Assembly (NCBI GenBank): GCA_951804985.1
Contig: OX638132.1
Coordinates: 2,647,529 to 2,711,528 of the forward strand
Origin: Dryomyza anilis
Lineage: Eukaryota; Arthropoda; Insecta; Diptera; Dryomyzidae
Direction of reading: 5' to 3'
DNA length: 64,000 bases
Shown: piece by piece, positions 24,985 through 37,345 of the stretch
Position numbering within the stretch: the stretch's first letter is position 1
Layout: every line of letters starts with the position of its first letter
Made by a program: the position numbers and the translations under genes
The notes under the pieces: generated by a model
The model's input: only the letters and a program-made list of their open reading frames with translations
Told to the model about the DNA's origin: nothing
Database searches by the model: none

Positions 24985-26536
24985 ATACAAAGATACACAG
25001 TTACAAAGATACAAAGAAACAAAGATTCAGAGATACAAATATACAAAAATACAAAAATACAAAGTTACAAAGATACAAATAGAAAGATACAAATACAAAG
25101 ATACAAAGATACAAAGATACAAAGATACAAAGATACAAAGATACAAAGATACAAAGATACAAAGATACAAAGATACAAAGATACAAAGATACAAAGATAC
25201 AAAGATACAAAGATACAAAGATACAAAGATACAAAGATACAAAGATACAAAGATACAAAGATACAAAGATACAAAGATACAAAGATACAAAGATACAAAG
25301 ATACAAAGATACAAAAATACAAAGATACAAAGATACAAAGATACAAAGATACAAGGATACAAGGATACAAAGATACAAAGATACAAAGATACAAAGATAC
25401 AAAGATACAAAGATACAAAGATACAAAGATACAAAGATACAAAGATACAAAGATACAAAGATACAAAGATACAAAGATACAAAGATACACAGTTACAAAG
25501 ATACAAAGATACAAAGATACAAAGATACAAAGATACAAAGATACAAAGATACAAAGATACAAAGATACAAAGATACAAAGATACAAAGATACAAAGATAC
25601 AAAGATGCAAAGATACAAAGATACAAAGATACAAAAATACAAAGATACAAAGATACAAAGATACAAAGATACAAAGATACAAAGATACAAAGATACAAAG
25701 ATACAAAGATACAAAGATACAAAGATACAAAGATACAAAGATACAAGATACAAAGATACAAAGATGCAAAGATGCAAAGATACAAAGATACAAAGATACA
25801 AAGATACAAAGATACAAAGATACAAAGATACAAAGATACAAAGATACAAAGATACAAAGATACAAAGATACAAAGATACAAAGATACAAAGATACAAAGA
25901 TACAAAGATACAAAGATACAAAGATACAAAGATACAAAGATACAAGACACAAAGATACAAAGATACAAAGATACAAAGATACAAAGATACAAAGATACAA
26001 AGATACAAAAATACAAAGATACAAAGATACAAGGATACAAGGATACAAAGATACAAAGATACAAAGATACAAAGATACAAAGATACAAAGATACAAAGAT
26101 ACAAAGATACAAAGATACACAGTTACAAAGATACAAAAAGATACAAAGATACAAAGATACAAAGATACAAAGATACAAAGATACAAAGATACAAAGATAC
26201 AAAGATACAAAGATACAAAGATACAAAGATACAAAGATACAAAGATACAAAGACGCAAAGATACAGAGATACAAAGATACAAAGATACAGAGATACAAAG
26301 ATACAAATACAAAGATACATATACAAAGATACAAATACAAAGATACAAATACAAAGATACAAATACAAAGATACAAATACAAAGATACAAATACAAAGAA
26401 ACAAATACAAAGATACAAATACAAAGATACAAATACAAAGATACAAACACAAAGATACAAATTCAAAGATACAAATACAAAGATTAATAGATACATTTAT
26501 ACAAACATACAAATAAATGATACAAAAATACAAAGT
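24985..26536. repeat. 8-bp tandem array (GATACAAA)n with 14-bp derivatives
   Basis: Roughly 150 copies of GATACAAA up to about 26295, then a block (26296-26480) where the unit becomes the 14-mer GATACAAATACAAA, i.e. 8+6. Marker variants are repeated in order: AAAAATAC, a GGATACAAGG pair, then CACAGTTACAAAG occurs at 25313/25353/25486 and again at 26007/26032/26117. This shows duplication of larger blocks inside the array. Open frames on both strands are by-products of a stop-free repeat. Confidence 0.95.
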
Positions 26537-26549
26537 TACTTTCTTTTCG

Positions 26550-26860
26550 TTTATTTTTCGCCATAACTTTTTATTGGTACAAGACAAAATTGTATTGTTT
26601 GTTTTTAAAGCACCTATCGATTGGCATCAATATTTAATTTTTGTTATTTTCAAAAAAAACTTTTGCAATATTATTTTTAAATAATGATGAAAACAAACAA
26701 TTCATGTCTTTACACTACTATTTTATATTGTACCAGTAAAATGTCACACACGGTTTTGCCACAGTATATTTGAGGAAAATCCACATTCAGAAATGTAAAA
26801 AAAGCGCAAATGTCGAAAATTACACATTCGACCCTTTGGCATGATAGTGACGATATGATA
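26550..26860. mobile_element. MITE with CATGCC ends, left-truncated copy
   Basis: Matches the element at 11106-11580 in order: TTTATTGGTACAAGA, AAAGCACCTATCGATTGGCA, TTTACACTACTATTTT, CACAGTATATTTGAGGAAAA, and the right end ACACATTCGACCCTTTGGCA followed by TGATAGTGACGATAT. The left end is missing and is replaced by the edge of the GATACAAA array. Confidence 0.7.
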
Positions 26861-28807
26861 TCTATTAAAATTGTTGTATAAGAAGCTAATATAAAAGGTG
26901 CTCTGAAATAATCCCCAAATGAATTATTTCATATAAAAAAATAAAAAAACAAATTAAATTATAAAATATTTGTTTTAGATTTTATTATATTATTTTTTAG
27001 GAACATTTACTTAAATTTGGGATTTTGTCATTGGGCGTTATTTAATTCATGATTTTTTCATTGGGAGCTAATTCGAAGTGCCATATAAATATTACGTTTC
27101 AATCACATCAGCAGCTTTATTTTCAGGTTCGTTGATATAAATCTGAATAAAACGTATACAGCGCCATTCCAACACTTTTGCCACATTCGCTTTGATCGGT
27201 GATGCAAATAATTTCAGAAGAAATTCAATGATGTGTAATATTTTATGGTATTTGTTGGGAAAAAGGTTGGAACCTTTTTTTTTGTAACATGTGAATTAGT
27301 CTTATCATAAAGAACTAATTATTTTGTCGATTTAACCTCATGCAATTGAAGAGTATTTCGGAATTATTCGTGATATCACAAAAACAATTAATGTATCATT
27401 ATTCTGTAGACATCATTATTCTGTAGGTAATTAGGGAATTTGTAAAAATTGGGCTCAGTTTGTAGAGATGATTAAATATATTAATTCAATGGGAATATTC
27501 TATTACTATAATTATTATTTATAATGGATATTGTGTTTTAAACTTCGGATTGCTCAAATGTACCACTAGGTAAGTTTTCATTAAATCCGATTTGATTTTA
27601 ATTCAGCGTCGGTTGAATTGATTTCAAATCGATGGATTGTATTCCAATTCAATTAATTGCATTTGCTTTTGTTGCAATCATTGAGTAATTTATCAATTAA
27701 ATTCGCATTAGTGCAGCAGGAATCTGCACAATACCAGAATCAGATTATTATATGGTATCAAAGAGGGGATCATATTAGTGGTAACTTTTCAACCTGTGTA
27801 AGTCAGGTATGTTACGTATTCTATGTAGCTTCGTATATCGGGTAAGAAGGTTGTTTAGAATTTGATTTGATGCTCTCGTTTTTATCTGAGTTCTTTCATT
27901 GACATTTTATTTAATTAGTATATGTGAACAGAATGTCTGTTCCCTTAAAATATATTAGCACAAAATAAAGAATAAGAAATACATTTACACCAAATAATGC
28001 GCATTTTCAAATCTTTATTTTGTCATCATAGTTTATAATGTCATTATTGCAGTCCATGTTGTGTACCTTGAATAGAAAATTTAAAAAAGATTTTACAAGA
28101 AGTCCTTAACGCAATCAAATTCTAAAAATTTTAAATAAATATAAATAATACACATTGTTTTCAACATAGTAAGTTGAAACTACATCATATTTTGTTTTCA
28201 TATGAACATTGACCTCCACGTATACATAACATGTGATGCATGTCCATGTTCGATAATACCCTGGAACATCATGTGTCAAAGAGCAGAGGTCCCAATATAT
28301 TTTAAGCGATTATTGAAGCCATGATAAGCTGAGCAACAAGATGAAAAGCTATCTAAAGAGCAGACAAGATGTAGGAAAACATAAAGAATTACCGTATGTT
28401 CTCGGAAATAATATAAAAAGTGGCATAAACAACACAGAGCGAATTTCTTAGCATTGGATAGATGGGTACAATTTATTTATGTCATAATTAGGTCTCTGGG
28501 TTCCATTAAAGTCGAATTATATTATTTTGAATTATTTTTAAATAACAACAATTTGTGTTTTTATTATTAAATTGTTCGCATCCTTCATTCATTTATAATG
28601 CCATCATTCTAACATTTCAAAAAAGACAACCGCATTCGTTGGCAGCAACTAGAAGTTACTGACGCCGTGTTCTGAATTTTGTCAAAATTACCAGAAGCGT
28701 ACATGCCACGTAATGATGTTATTTAGACTTTCTCTTGACACACATCTCACTGTGCACTGATGACGGCTTTCCAAAAGTGGGTTAAAATAACGTTAAATAA
28801 TATTAGT
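26861..28807. other. Intergenic DNA without a supported gene
   Basis: A+T-rich, with no domain-bearing open frame. The 62-codon frame at 27657-27845 has no support beyond being open. Confidence 0.4.
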
Positions 28808-29791
28808 AAGGGAGCCTGTGGTAAAGTGGGGCACGTTTTGATTTTCCTTCAAAAAAAATACATTTGAAATTCTTTTTTTTAATTATTTTGAAGAATATGT
28901 TCCATAGAATGGTTCATGATATAACTTTTTGCATAACTTTTGGTCTTTAAATTGGTTTTTGAACGATTTTTCAAACAGCTCAATTTTAGACCTCTAGAAA
29001 AATCCTGGGGTAAAGTGGGAAACTTCAAAATTTAAACTAAAATCTAGTATTTCTTTTTCATGTTTTGGTTTTTTTTCATAACAAAGTCTTATATATCAAG
29101 GATAAAAAACATTACAATAACGTAATAAATAAAGAATTATACTGAAAGCAAAAATAAGAAAAAAAAATCAAAAACAACTCAAAAGTTTTGTTAAGAAATA
29201 CAAAAAAAAAAATGTTCATTTACTCCTAATCAGAATATTTTGAGTGACTTTGGTGACAGGAACAGTTGTTGGTCGTCAAATTCGCACATTTAATGTATAC
29301 AGGCCTGTTGCTGATATTGCAGTACACTGAATTGTTAAAGTTTAATTTCGACGCCATTTCATTTATTCAATTTCTAATACATTCTTCTTTTTTTGATGCA
29401 GTTGAAGAATATTTATCATGTATTAATTTTGCTCCTTTTAAAGGAGAACTTCTCGGATTTCTCTTACAATTCAGATTTTATCTCAGGTAAAGTCAAAATG
29501 TTGCTTTTCAATGGTTTGAATCAATAAAAATTAATTAATTCAAAACCACAATATTTTCACTAAGAATACAACAAATATTGCTTCTTTTACGTTTCACATT
29601 TTACCCTAGAAAATGTTTTCCACTTTACCCCAATATCGCAATTTGAACATAACTTAGCACCATTTAAGCAATGTTCAATTATTTGAAAAACCCGTTTGTA
29701 TTTCAACAGATATGCAATAATGAACATTACGAACTTAACGTCTTTATTAAATATAATATCAATTATTACTATTTGATAGCAAACACCAGCT

Positions 29792-30240
29792 CCCATGTAG
29801 GGAATGCCAGGCCTGACGACGGGCTGAAGACTCAACCAGAACTGGAAGACCAAGGCCTGGAAAGGAAGTTCTCGCCCAAGACTCAGCCAGAACTGACAAA
29901 TGAAGGTCGGCTTAGACCGACTATAATTTTGATAATCCTAACTATCATAATAACACCTACTTTAAAATTTTCCATGTGATCTAACCTTCCCAACTGTTTT
30001 TTTTTTTGGTTGCAGATGAAGTTAAACCACCTTCCTTTGAAATGGTCCAGCCTTGACCCATTATTATTGTACGATATTGGCCAAGTATTTTTTGCCCGTC
30101 TTAGCCGAATACTTCGAGCCAGTCTTGCGCCCTTCTTATCACCATTATTCAGCCAGTTCTGGGTACCAGATCTGGCCCAGAGCAAGGTATTCTTGGCGCA
30201 AGACCGGGCGAACCTTGGGCCCATCGTGTTTTCCTACATG
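29792..30240. mobile_element. Nested G+C-richer element with CCCATGTAGG ends
   Basis: Begins CCCATGTAGGGAA and ends with the reverse complement of CCCATGTAGGAAA. Both flanks of the interior are noticeably richer in G and C than the host element (CCAGGCCTGACGACGGGCTG; GCAAGACCGGGCGAACCTTG). It is split by a copy of the dispersed GGTTAGGTCACATGGG repeat (29917-30001). Open frames on both strands (29883-30453) span these joins and are not taken as genes. Confidence 0.5.
29917..30001 (-). repeat. Dispersed short repeat (GGTTAGATCACATGG family) with terminal hairpin
   Basis: On the minus strand it reads CAGTTGGGAAGGTTAGATCA, CATGGAAAATTTTAAAGTAG, ..., ATTATAGTCGGTCTAAGCCG. The last part is a perfect hairpin GTCGG..CCGAC. 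It matches the repeat split by a SINE at 45384-45800. Confidence 0.65.
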
Positions 30241-30418
30241 GGCACTCTAGAAAATGTTCAAAAACATTTTTTACCTTTGTTGTCGATATGCAATAAAAAA
30301 TGTATTAATTTGATTATAAGCATGGATCAAAAAGTTGATGCCATATTAAGTACAAAAACTTGTCCAAAAATGTCAATTTCCCACATTATCCATGTCTCAT
30401 TTTACCCCAGGTTCCCCC

Positions 30419-33237
30419 AGTATTTTAGAGTGTTTTTTTTATTAATATCCTAAAGAAAATCCTAAATTGAAATTTTAAATTTATATTCATATTCAATTTA
30501 TCAATATTTACTCAATTGCGACATAATAATTATAAAAAAAGCGATCTATTGAAGAATAGTTTCGGAACCTAACGATAACTCTCAACACTCAGAAAAACAT
30601 ACCATATTTTGATTTTGTTTCAATAGATTTTATAAATAAAAAAGGTCAATACAATAAATTATTTTGGTCATCCGTAAATACCAAAGAATACTACCAAATA
30701 CTATTAAGAGTATGTTCGAGTTTGTCTAAACTTTAATCCTAAACTAAATTTGTCGGTAATTGTGGTAATGCCGTATTTAAGAATATGAGTGATTGGCAAT
30801 GCTTATAATTATAAAAAAATGGATCTCTGTATCTTAAACTAAGTGCAAAATTAAACATTTTTTATTTAATACTTTCTTATTATTTAGAATCATGAAATGA
30901 CCCACTCAATTATTGATATGGTTGAGGCCATTCTCTCAAAACAGACATACATTTCAATTATCAGTTCATTGTCATTTTCCTGGTATACTAAAACTCCTAA
31001 ACCCCTCAATTGACTGGTGTAACTATCTTCAATGTACTGCATTTCGCCACATTTGCCATACCGTCGATTGCCATCTGAATCCCCTCATTTTTATTGTAAC
31101 CTCATCCAGCATCATTGAGCGCTGACGCAAATGAATACTGTAAACGCTTAACTATTGCCTCGCAGTTATCTCCTATAATTAAATTTATATTGCGATCAAC
31201 TATTTCTATGGGGGTTTTTGCTGTCGCTTCAATTGGAAATTTTATCCACCGTGATCCCGTTTTTCCTTTCATCATGAAGGTATTTAAATCCGTCTCTAAA
31301 TAAAAATATTTTTCTTACATATCTCGCAACAGCAACACTGTTCAGGTTCAGGCGACTGAATACTGTGACTCGGCACGTTGGCAACTCTATTATCCATTGT
31401 AAATGTTTTGCAGGCTGGCAACAGTTGCAGCAACAAAGCAGTGCAAATGCCAGGTCACTGCATGGCTGCACCTAGAACTCAGCTCTGCAATTTAACTTTA
31501 CGTGATGCCTTAAGTCGCCTAACGCGGATGACAGTGGGGCAAAATACATAATTCTGTATACTGCGCGTCAAAAATAAAAATGTATTGTAAAATGAAAAAT
31601 TGACAAAAATAAAAAAAAAAATTATTAAAAAAAATATCACGAAACTTTGCCAAATCTACAATTCTCACCTGGAGAATTCAGACTATTAACTGGCACGTGA
31701 CACGTTTTTTATTTCATTGCAAAGCGTATTCCCTATTTTAAAAAAAATGTTTAAATAAAAATGGCAAAAAGTGAAAAATGCGAAAACTTGGTACTAAATG
31801 CTTTTGGGATTCATTCGTTCGTCCGCTCGGTTGCTTGCTCATGTCGTCCTTCGTAGCCATTTGTGCAGCCTGCAACTGGCTTAAGGTAATACCTGAAATC
31901 GCCAACAGCAGCAGCAACGTCCTTCTTTCGGCTGCCTTCTTCCGTCCGCCGCAAAGCCACATGCTTCAGTTGGCTAAATGCTACTCGGGCCAACTTGCAA
32001 CATCCACGTAGGTGATTACGTTAACTTCTATTTTATGTGCATCGATTTTTCTTGTAATTTGTTTCTGCGCCATATTTAAACGAAGGTGCAATGGATGGGC
32101 TGCTGGTCTCCCTACTATCGGGGTGCAGGTGGCTTGCCATTCAAGAGGTTTATAATCCTCATATTAAAGACTTTGCAGTTAAGCTTGAGGTCAAAGTACG
32201 AAAATAGAATAAAGTGGTTGGTATAGTACTTTTCGGCTCCATTGTGCGAATAACTAATGGTAAAAAATTGAGCACAAAATAAATAAGAATATATAGAATT
32301 TAGTAGAAAAGATTTAATTAATTTTATGCTGATTTTCGTAAAGCCTTTTCTACCGAGAATTTTGCAGCATTCACTACCACTGAAACTGTCGCTGAGAGAG
32401 TATTTATTTGCTATGACATCAAGTCCAAACTACGACTCAAACAATGGTGCTCGTGAAAAAGTTGATGTTGCCAAAGTTACTTAGACGCTCATCCTTCAAA
32501 AAACGGCTGAAGTATGCGTTAGGCAGAGCCTGATAAGTCCTTGGGTGACTTAGCTCTTGCCAGAGCTATGACCTACGACAAGCTACTGTTGTTCCTGTCG
32601 ACTCATCTCGTTGACATAGGCCATAAAATATAACGGTTATGTGACTGTCTGTCAGTCAGTTAATTTGTATAGCATTTGCATGTGTTTGGCTGTGTGTGGT
32701 GTGTACTACGAGTCCTTTGTGAGTCTCTTCAAACGTGTGACTGGGTGTTGTGCAGGTCTTCACTGTATTTTATACATTTAAGCAGTCATATTGCGCGCAC
32801 CTCCAGTGGGTGACCTTAATTTATGTCAGCGAACGCAGTCAGCTAATCGCGAGAAAATTGTGTAAATAGAACTATAATTAAAAATATAAATTTACTATTT
32901 TATGTTTCGTGTTTTAATAAAAAAAAAACAAAAAAGATTAAAACATTTTTTTTTTTTTCAAACACATTTTTTTCTTTGAAAATAAGTTTTTTCAGATTTT
33001 TTTTTCATTTTTAAGAACATTTTCCTTATATTTTTTTTTCCAAAATTTTTTTTTTTTTCTATTTTTTCATTTATTATTTTTTTAAGGACATTTTATTCGA
33101 ATTTAATTTTCTGAAAACAATTTTTTTTATTGAAAAATTCAATTCTACAACAACTCTACATTCTCCCGTTATCAAATATTTTTATAAAAAAAACTCCACA
33201 GCAATTTTAAATGAACTTTTCATGAAATATGGATATA
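30419..33237. other. Intergenic DNA with unique patches
   Basis: Patches at 30900-31130, 31280-31520, 31780-32170 and 32340-32860 are less A+T-rich and look unique. Short open frames on both strands (31738-32011) carry no domain. From 32880 to 33140 the DNA is homopolymeric T/A. Nothing here is supported as a gene. Confidence 0.4.
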
Positions 33238-34315
33238 CATCAACTCTCTACTCTACATCAACATTACTTTATGCAACTCTACTGCAACTTTACATCAACA
33301 CCACAATAAGTCTATATCAAATTCACATTATCTTTAAATCAACTTTACATCAACACTACATCATCATCAAGTCTACATTAACTTTACATCAACTTTGCAG
33401 CAACTCTACATCAACACTACGTCAACTCCACATCAACTAAACGTTAACTACGTTAACTATAAATCAGCTATAAAGTTTACACAAACTCTACATCAACTCT
33501 ATATTAACTCTTAATATAAACTCTACATTTATTCTACATGAACTCTAAATAAACTATACTTCTACTATACAAATCAACTCCTCATTAACTCTACACCAAC
33601 TCTACGCCAACTCTACATGAACTCTATATTAACTTTACATAAACTCTAAATTAACTCTGCACATAAACTCAAATTTATATAAATTCTACATTAAGTCTAC
33701 ATTAACTCTACATTAACTCTACATTAACTCTACATTAAATCTACATTAACTCTACATTAACTCTACATTAACTCTACATAAACTTTTCATCAACTCTAAA
33801 ACAACTCTAAATCTACTACACATCAGCTCTAAATCAACTATACATTAACTCTACACCACCCATACAACTGCATCTACATTAACTCTACATAAACTCTACA
33901 CCAACTCTACATCAACTCTACATCAACCCTACAACAACTCTAAATCTACAACACATCAACTCTAAGTCAACTTTACATTAACTCTACATCACCTGTACAA
34001 CTACATCTACTCTATATAAACCTTACATAAACTCCAAATCAACTCTATACCAACTCTTGATCAGCTCAATATTAACTCTACTTAAACTCTACATCAACTC
34101 TATATTATCTCTACATCAACTTTATATTATCTCTACATCAACTCAATATTAACACTACTTAAACTCTAAATTAACTTTACATCAACTTTACATAGACTCC
34201 ACAACAACTCTACATTTACTCTAAATAAACTCTACATAAAGTCTACCTTACTCTACATTTTCTCTAAATCAACGCTACATTTACTCTAAATCAACTCTAC
34301 ATTAACTCTACAAAT
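33238..34315. repeat. Irregular 11-bp tandem repeat (CTACATTAACT)n
   Basis: About 1.1 kb of CTACATTAACT, CTACATCAACT and CTACAACAACT units. The phase drifts through small indels, and only a core near 33690-33780 is regular. Stop codons and shifts occur in most frames. It looks much older than the 8- and 9-bp arrays. Confidence 0.85.
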
Positions 34316-35394
34316 ACTAACATGTATAATACATATTTCTTTATTGCCAATGCTTTTTTATGTTATTGTAATTCTTTTTACTATTGCATTAGGTATAAAA
34401 CCACTGAAATGGCAACAAATAACTGTTACACATACAAGATTTATTGGTGACATGGTGTGACGTAAGTTGCACACCATATATATCGGTTGATTTTTTAAAT
34501 TTATTTTTTCTTTGTTTGGTTTTTGCTGTGCTTTTCAAATATTTATTTGTCGCTGATTTTATGTCCAAATCACAGTATAAATTCGTTAATTTATTTGTGC
34601 GCAGTTTCCACACAGCATGGAATGAACTGTCAAGTAAACGCAATCGTTTCATTCAATTGTTGTTCATTGGAAATTTATTGCAACTACGCGGTTTCGATAG
34701 CAATAGAAACAAATTATTTTTATTTATGTGCGTTGAAAATTATGAAATTATTCTTTGATATGAAAACATGCTAACCAAGCAACCTTTTAATCACTGAGTT
34801 TAATATAAATTAAGAATTAAAATTAATCTGGATATTTATAAAATAACATGAACTGAAAAATAAGAAAAGCAGTTACTTTGATGAGTCCCTTTTAATTTTA
34901 ACGTTACGTATTAAATGTTATTATGTCGGCAGAGCAGTAGGAATTATGGTACCACCACACAATACTTTGGCGATTACATGACAGAAATGTGGCAACGCCA
35001 TTTTAGAAATGTCGGCAACAATACAGCTATGCGCACAGACGTTGATAAAATGTTGAAAACTACTGCAACTGCAATAAATTTAGGCATAATTTATGGCATT
35101 AAAAGGCAGTAGCTGATGACGCAGAATGAGTGAATTTGAATACAAGGCAAAATGCAATAAAGGAGTGTGGTAGACAGGGAGCAGAGCAGCGACTACTTAA
35201 AGGATGTGTATTTTATTTTTAGATTTGAATTTTGGTATGTAGGTCAGAGGTCTTTTATCGGGATTAAAATTAGTAAGGGCGACAATTTAAAAATTAAAAC
35301 ATTTTTAAACTTGAAAAGAAGGAGAGAAGGAAAATGGAATGACGGAAAGAAGCAAATAAGAAAATACGAAAAAAAGAAAAGAAGTTAATAAGGA
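34316..35394. other. Intergenic DNA without a supported gene
   Basis: Includes a 104-codon plus-strand frame at 34444-34758 that is open but has no recognisable motif. The purine-rich character begins gradually from about 35310. Confidence 0.4.
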
Positions 35395-35870
35395 ATGAAG
35401 GAAAGAAGGGAAGAAGCGAAGAAGGGAAGAAGGGAAGAAGGGAAGAAGGGAAGAAGGAAAGAAGGGAAGAAGGGAAGAAGGGAAGAAGGGAAGAAGGGAA
35501 GAAGGGAAGAAGGGAAGAAGGGAAGAAGGGAAAAAGGGAAGAAGGGAAGAAGGGAAGAAGGGAAGAAGGGAAGAAGGGAAGAAGGGAAGAAGGGAAGAAG
35601 GGAAGAAGGGAAGAAGGGAAGAAGGGAAGAAGGGAAGAAGGGAAGAAGGGAAGAAGGGAAGAAGGGAAGAAGGGAAGAAGGGAAGAAGGGAAGAAGGGAA
35701 GAAGGGAAGAAGGGAAGAAGGGAAGAAGGGAAGAAGGGAAGAAGGGAAGAAGGGAAGAAGGGAAGAAGGGAAGAAGGGAAGAAGGGAAGAAGGGAAGAAG
35801 GGAAGAAGGGAAGAAGGGAAGAAGGGAAGAAGGGAAGAAGGGAGGAAGGGAAGAAGGGAAGAAGGTAAGA
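35395..35870. repeat. 8-bp purine array (GGGAAGAA)n
   Basis: About 58 copies of GGGAAGAA on the plus strand, nearly perfect. They grade at 35860-35920 through GAAAGAAG into the GAAGAAAA array that follows. The translated Lys/Arg/Glu/Gly frame is a repeat artefact. Confidence 0.95.
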
Positions 35871-36056
35871 AGGAAAGAAGGAAAGAAGGAAAGAAGGAAA
35901 GAAGGAAAGAAAGAAAGAAGGAAAGAAGAAAAGAAGAAAAGAAGAAAAGAAGAAAAGAAGAAAAGAAGAAAAGAAGAAACGAAGAAACGAAGAAAAGCAG
36001 AAAAGAAGAAAAGAAGAAAAGAAGAAAAGAAGAAAAGAAGAAAATAAGAAAAGAAG

Positions 36057-36183
36057 AATTTGGAAATATATTTAATACAATAAAGCTGTAAATCCGCCTA
36101 GCTTGAATTAAACATTACCTCAAATGTCATATATATGTTTTCAACTTTCAAGACGACCTTCACATGTCACATGCACATGCGCA
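36057..36183 (+). repeat. Macrosatellite spacer 1
   Basis: Begins AATTTGGAAATATATTTAAT, contains ACAATAAAGCTG (an AATAAA hexamer), CCGCCTAGCTTG and ATGTCATATATATGTTTTCA, and ends CACATGTCACATGCACATGC followed by GCA. It is apparently identical to spacers 2-4. Confidence 0.9.
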
Positions 36184-37218
36184 AGAAGAAAAGAAGAAAA
36201 GAAGAAAAGAAGGAAAGAAGGAAAGAAGAAGAGAAGAAAAGAAGAAAAGAAGAAAAGAAGAAAAGAAGAAAAGAAGAAAAGAAGAACAGAAGAAAAAAAG
36301 AAAAAAAGAAAAGAAGAAAAGAAGAAAAGAAGAAAATAAGAAAATAAGAAAAGAAGAAAAGAAGAAAAGAAGAAAAGAAGAAAAGAAGAAAAGAAGAAAA
36401 GAAGAAAAGAAGAAAAGAAGAAAAGAAGAAAAGAAGAAAAGAAGAAAAGAAGAAAAGAATAAAAGAAGAAAAGAAGAAAAGAAGAAAAGAAGAAAAGAAG
36501 AAAAGAAGAAAAGAAGAAAAGAAGAAAAGAAAAAAAGAAGAAAAGAGAAAAGAAGAAAAGAAGAAAAGAAGAAAAGAAGAAAAGAAGAAAAGAAGAAAAG
36601 AAGAAAAGAAGAAAAGAAGAAAAGAAGAAAAGAAGAAAAGAAGAAAAGAAGAAAAGAAGAAAAGAATAAAAGAAGAAAAGAAGAAAAGAAGAAAAGAAGA
36701 AAAGAAGAAAAGAAGAAAAGAAGAAAAGAAGAAAAAAAGAAAAGAAGAAAAGAAGAAACGAAGAAACGAAGAAAGAAGAAAAGAAGAAAAGAAGAAAAGA
36801 AGAAAAGAAGAAAAGAAGAAAAGAAGAAAAGAAGAAAAGAAGAAAAGAAGAAAAGAAGAAAAGAAGAAAAGAAGAAAAGAAGAAAAGAAGAAAAGAAGAA
36901 AAGAAGAAAAGAAGAAAAGAAGAAAAAAAGAAAAGAAGAAAAGAAGAAAAGAAGAAAAGAAGAAAAGAAGAAAAGAAGAAAAGAAGAAAAGAAGAAAAGA
37001 ATAAAAGAAGAAAAGAAGAAAAGAAGAAAAGAAGAAAAGAAGAAAAGAAGAAAAGAAGAAAAGAAGAAAAGAAGAAAAGAAGAAAAGAAGAAAAGAAGAA
37101 AAGAAGAAAAGAAGAAAAGAAGAAAAGAAGAAAAGAAGAAAAGAATAAAAGAAGAAAAGAAGAAAAGAAGAAAAGAAGAAAAGAAGAAAAGAAGAAAAGA
37201 AGAAAAGAAGAAAAGAAG

Positions 37219-37345
37219 AATTTGGAAATATATTTAATACAATAAAGCTGTAAATCCGCCTAGCTTGAATTAAACATTACCTCAAATGTCATATATATGT
37301 TTTCAACTTTCAAGACGACCTTCACATGTCACATGCACATGCGCA
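37219..37345 (+). repeat. Macrosatellite spacer 2
   Basis: Same 127-bp sequence as the spacer at 36057; no differences noticed by eye. Confidence 0.9.

Larger units (their letters stand above)
28808..30418. mobile_element. Composite mobile element with GTAAAGTGGG-type inverted ends
   Basis: The left end GGGAGCCTGTGGTAAAGTGG pairs with the right end, whose reverse complement reads GGGGAACCTGGGGTAAAATG. The same word recurs inside (CCTGGGGTAAAGTGGGAAAC near 29006; TTCCACTTTACCCC near 29618). AGT flanks both sides, a possible short target duplication. The interior carries a distinct G+C-richer element (29792-30240). No transposase is recognisable. Confidence 0.55.

Noticed and set aside
25001..26587. 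Overlapping long frames on both strands
   Set aside because: The GATACAAA repeat lacks stops in either direction; the frames are mutual shadows.
29883..30453. Coding frames over the G+C-richer element
   Set aside because: They cross the joins of nested repeats and occur on both strands.
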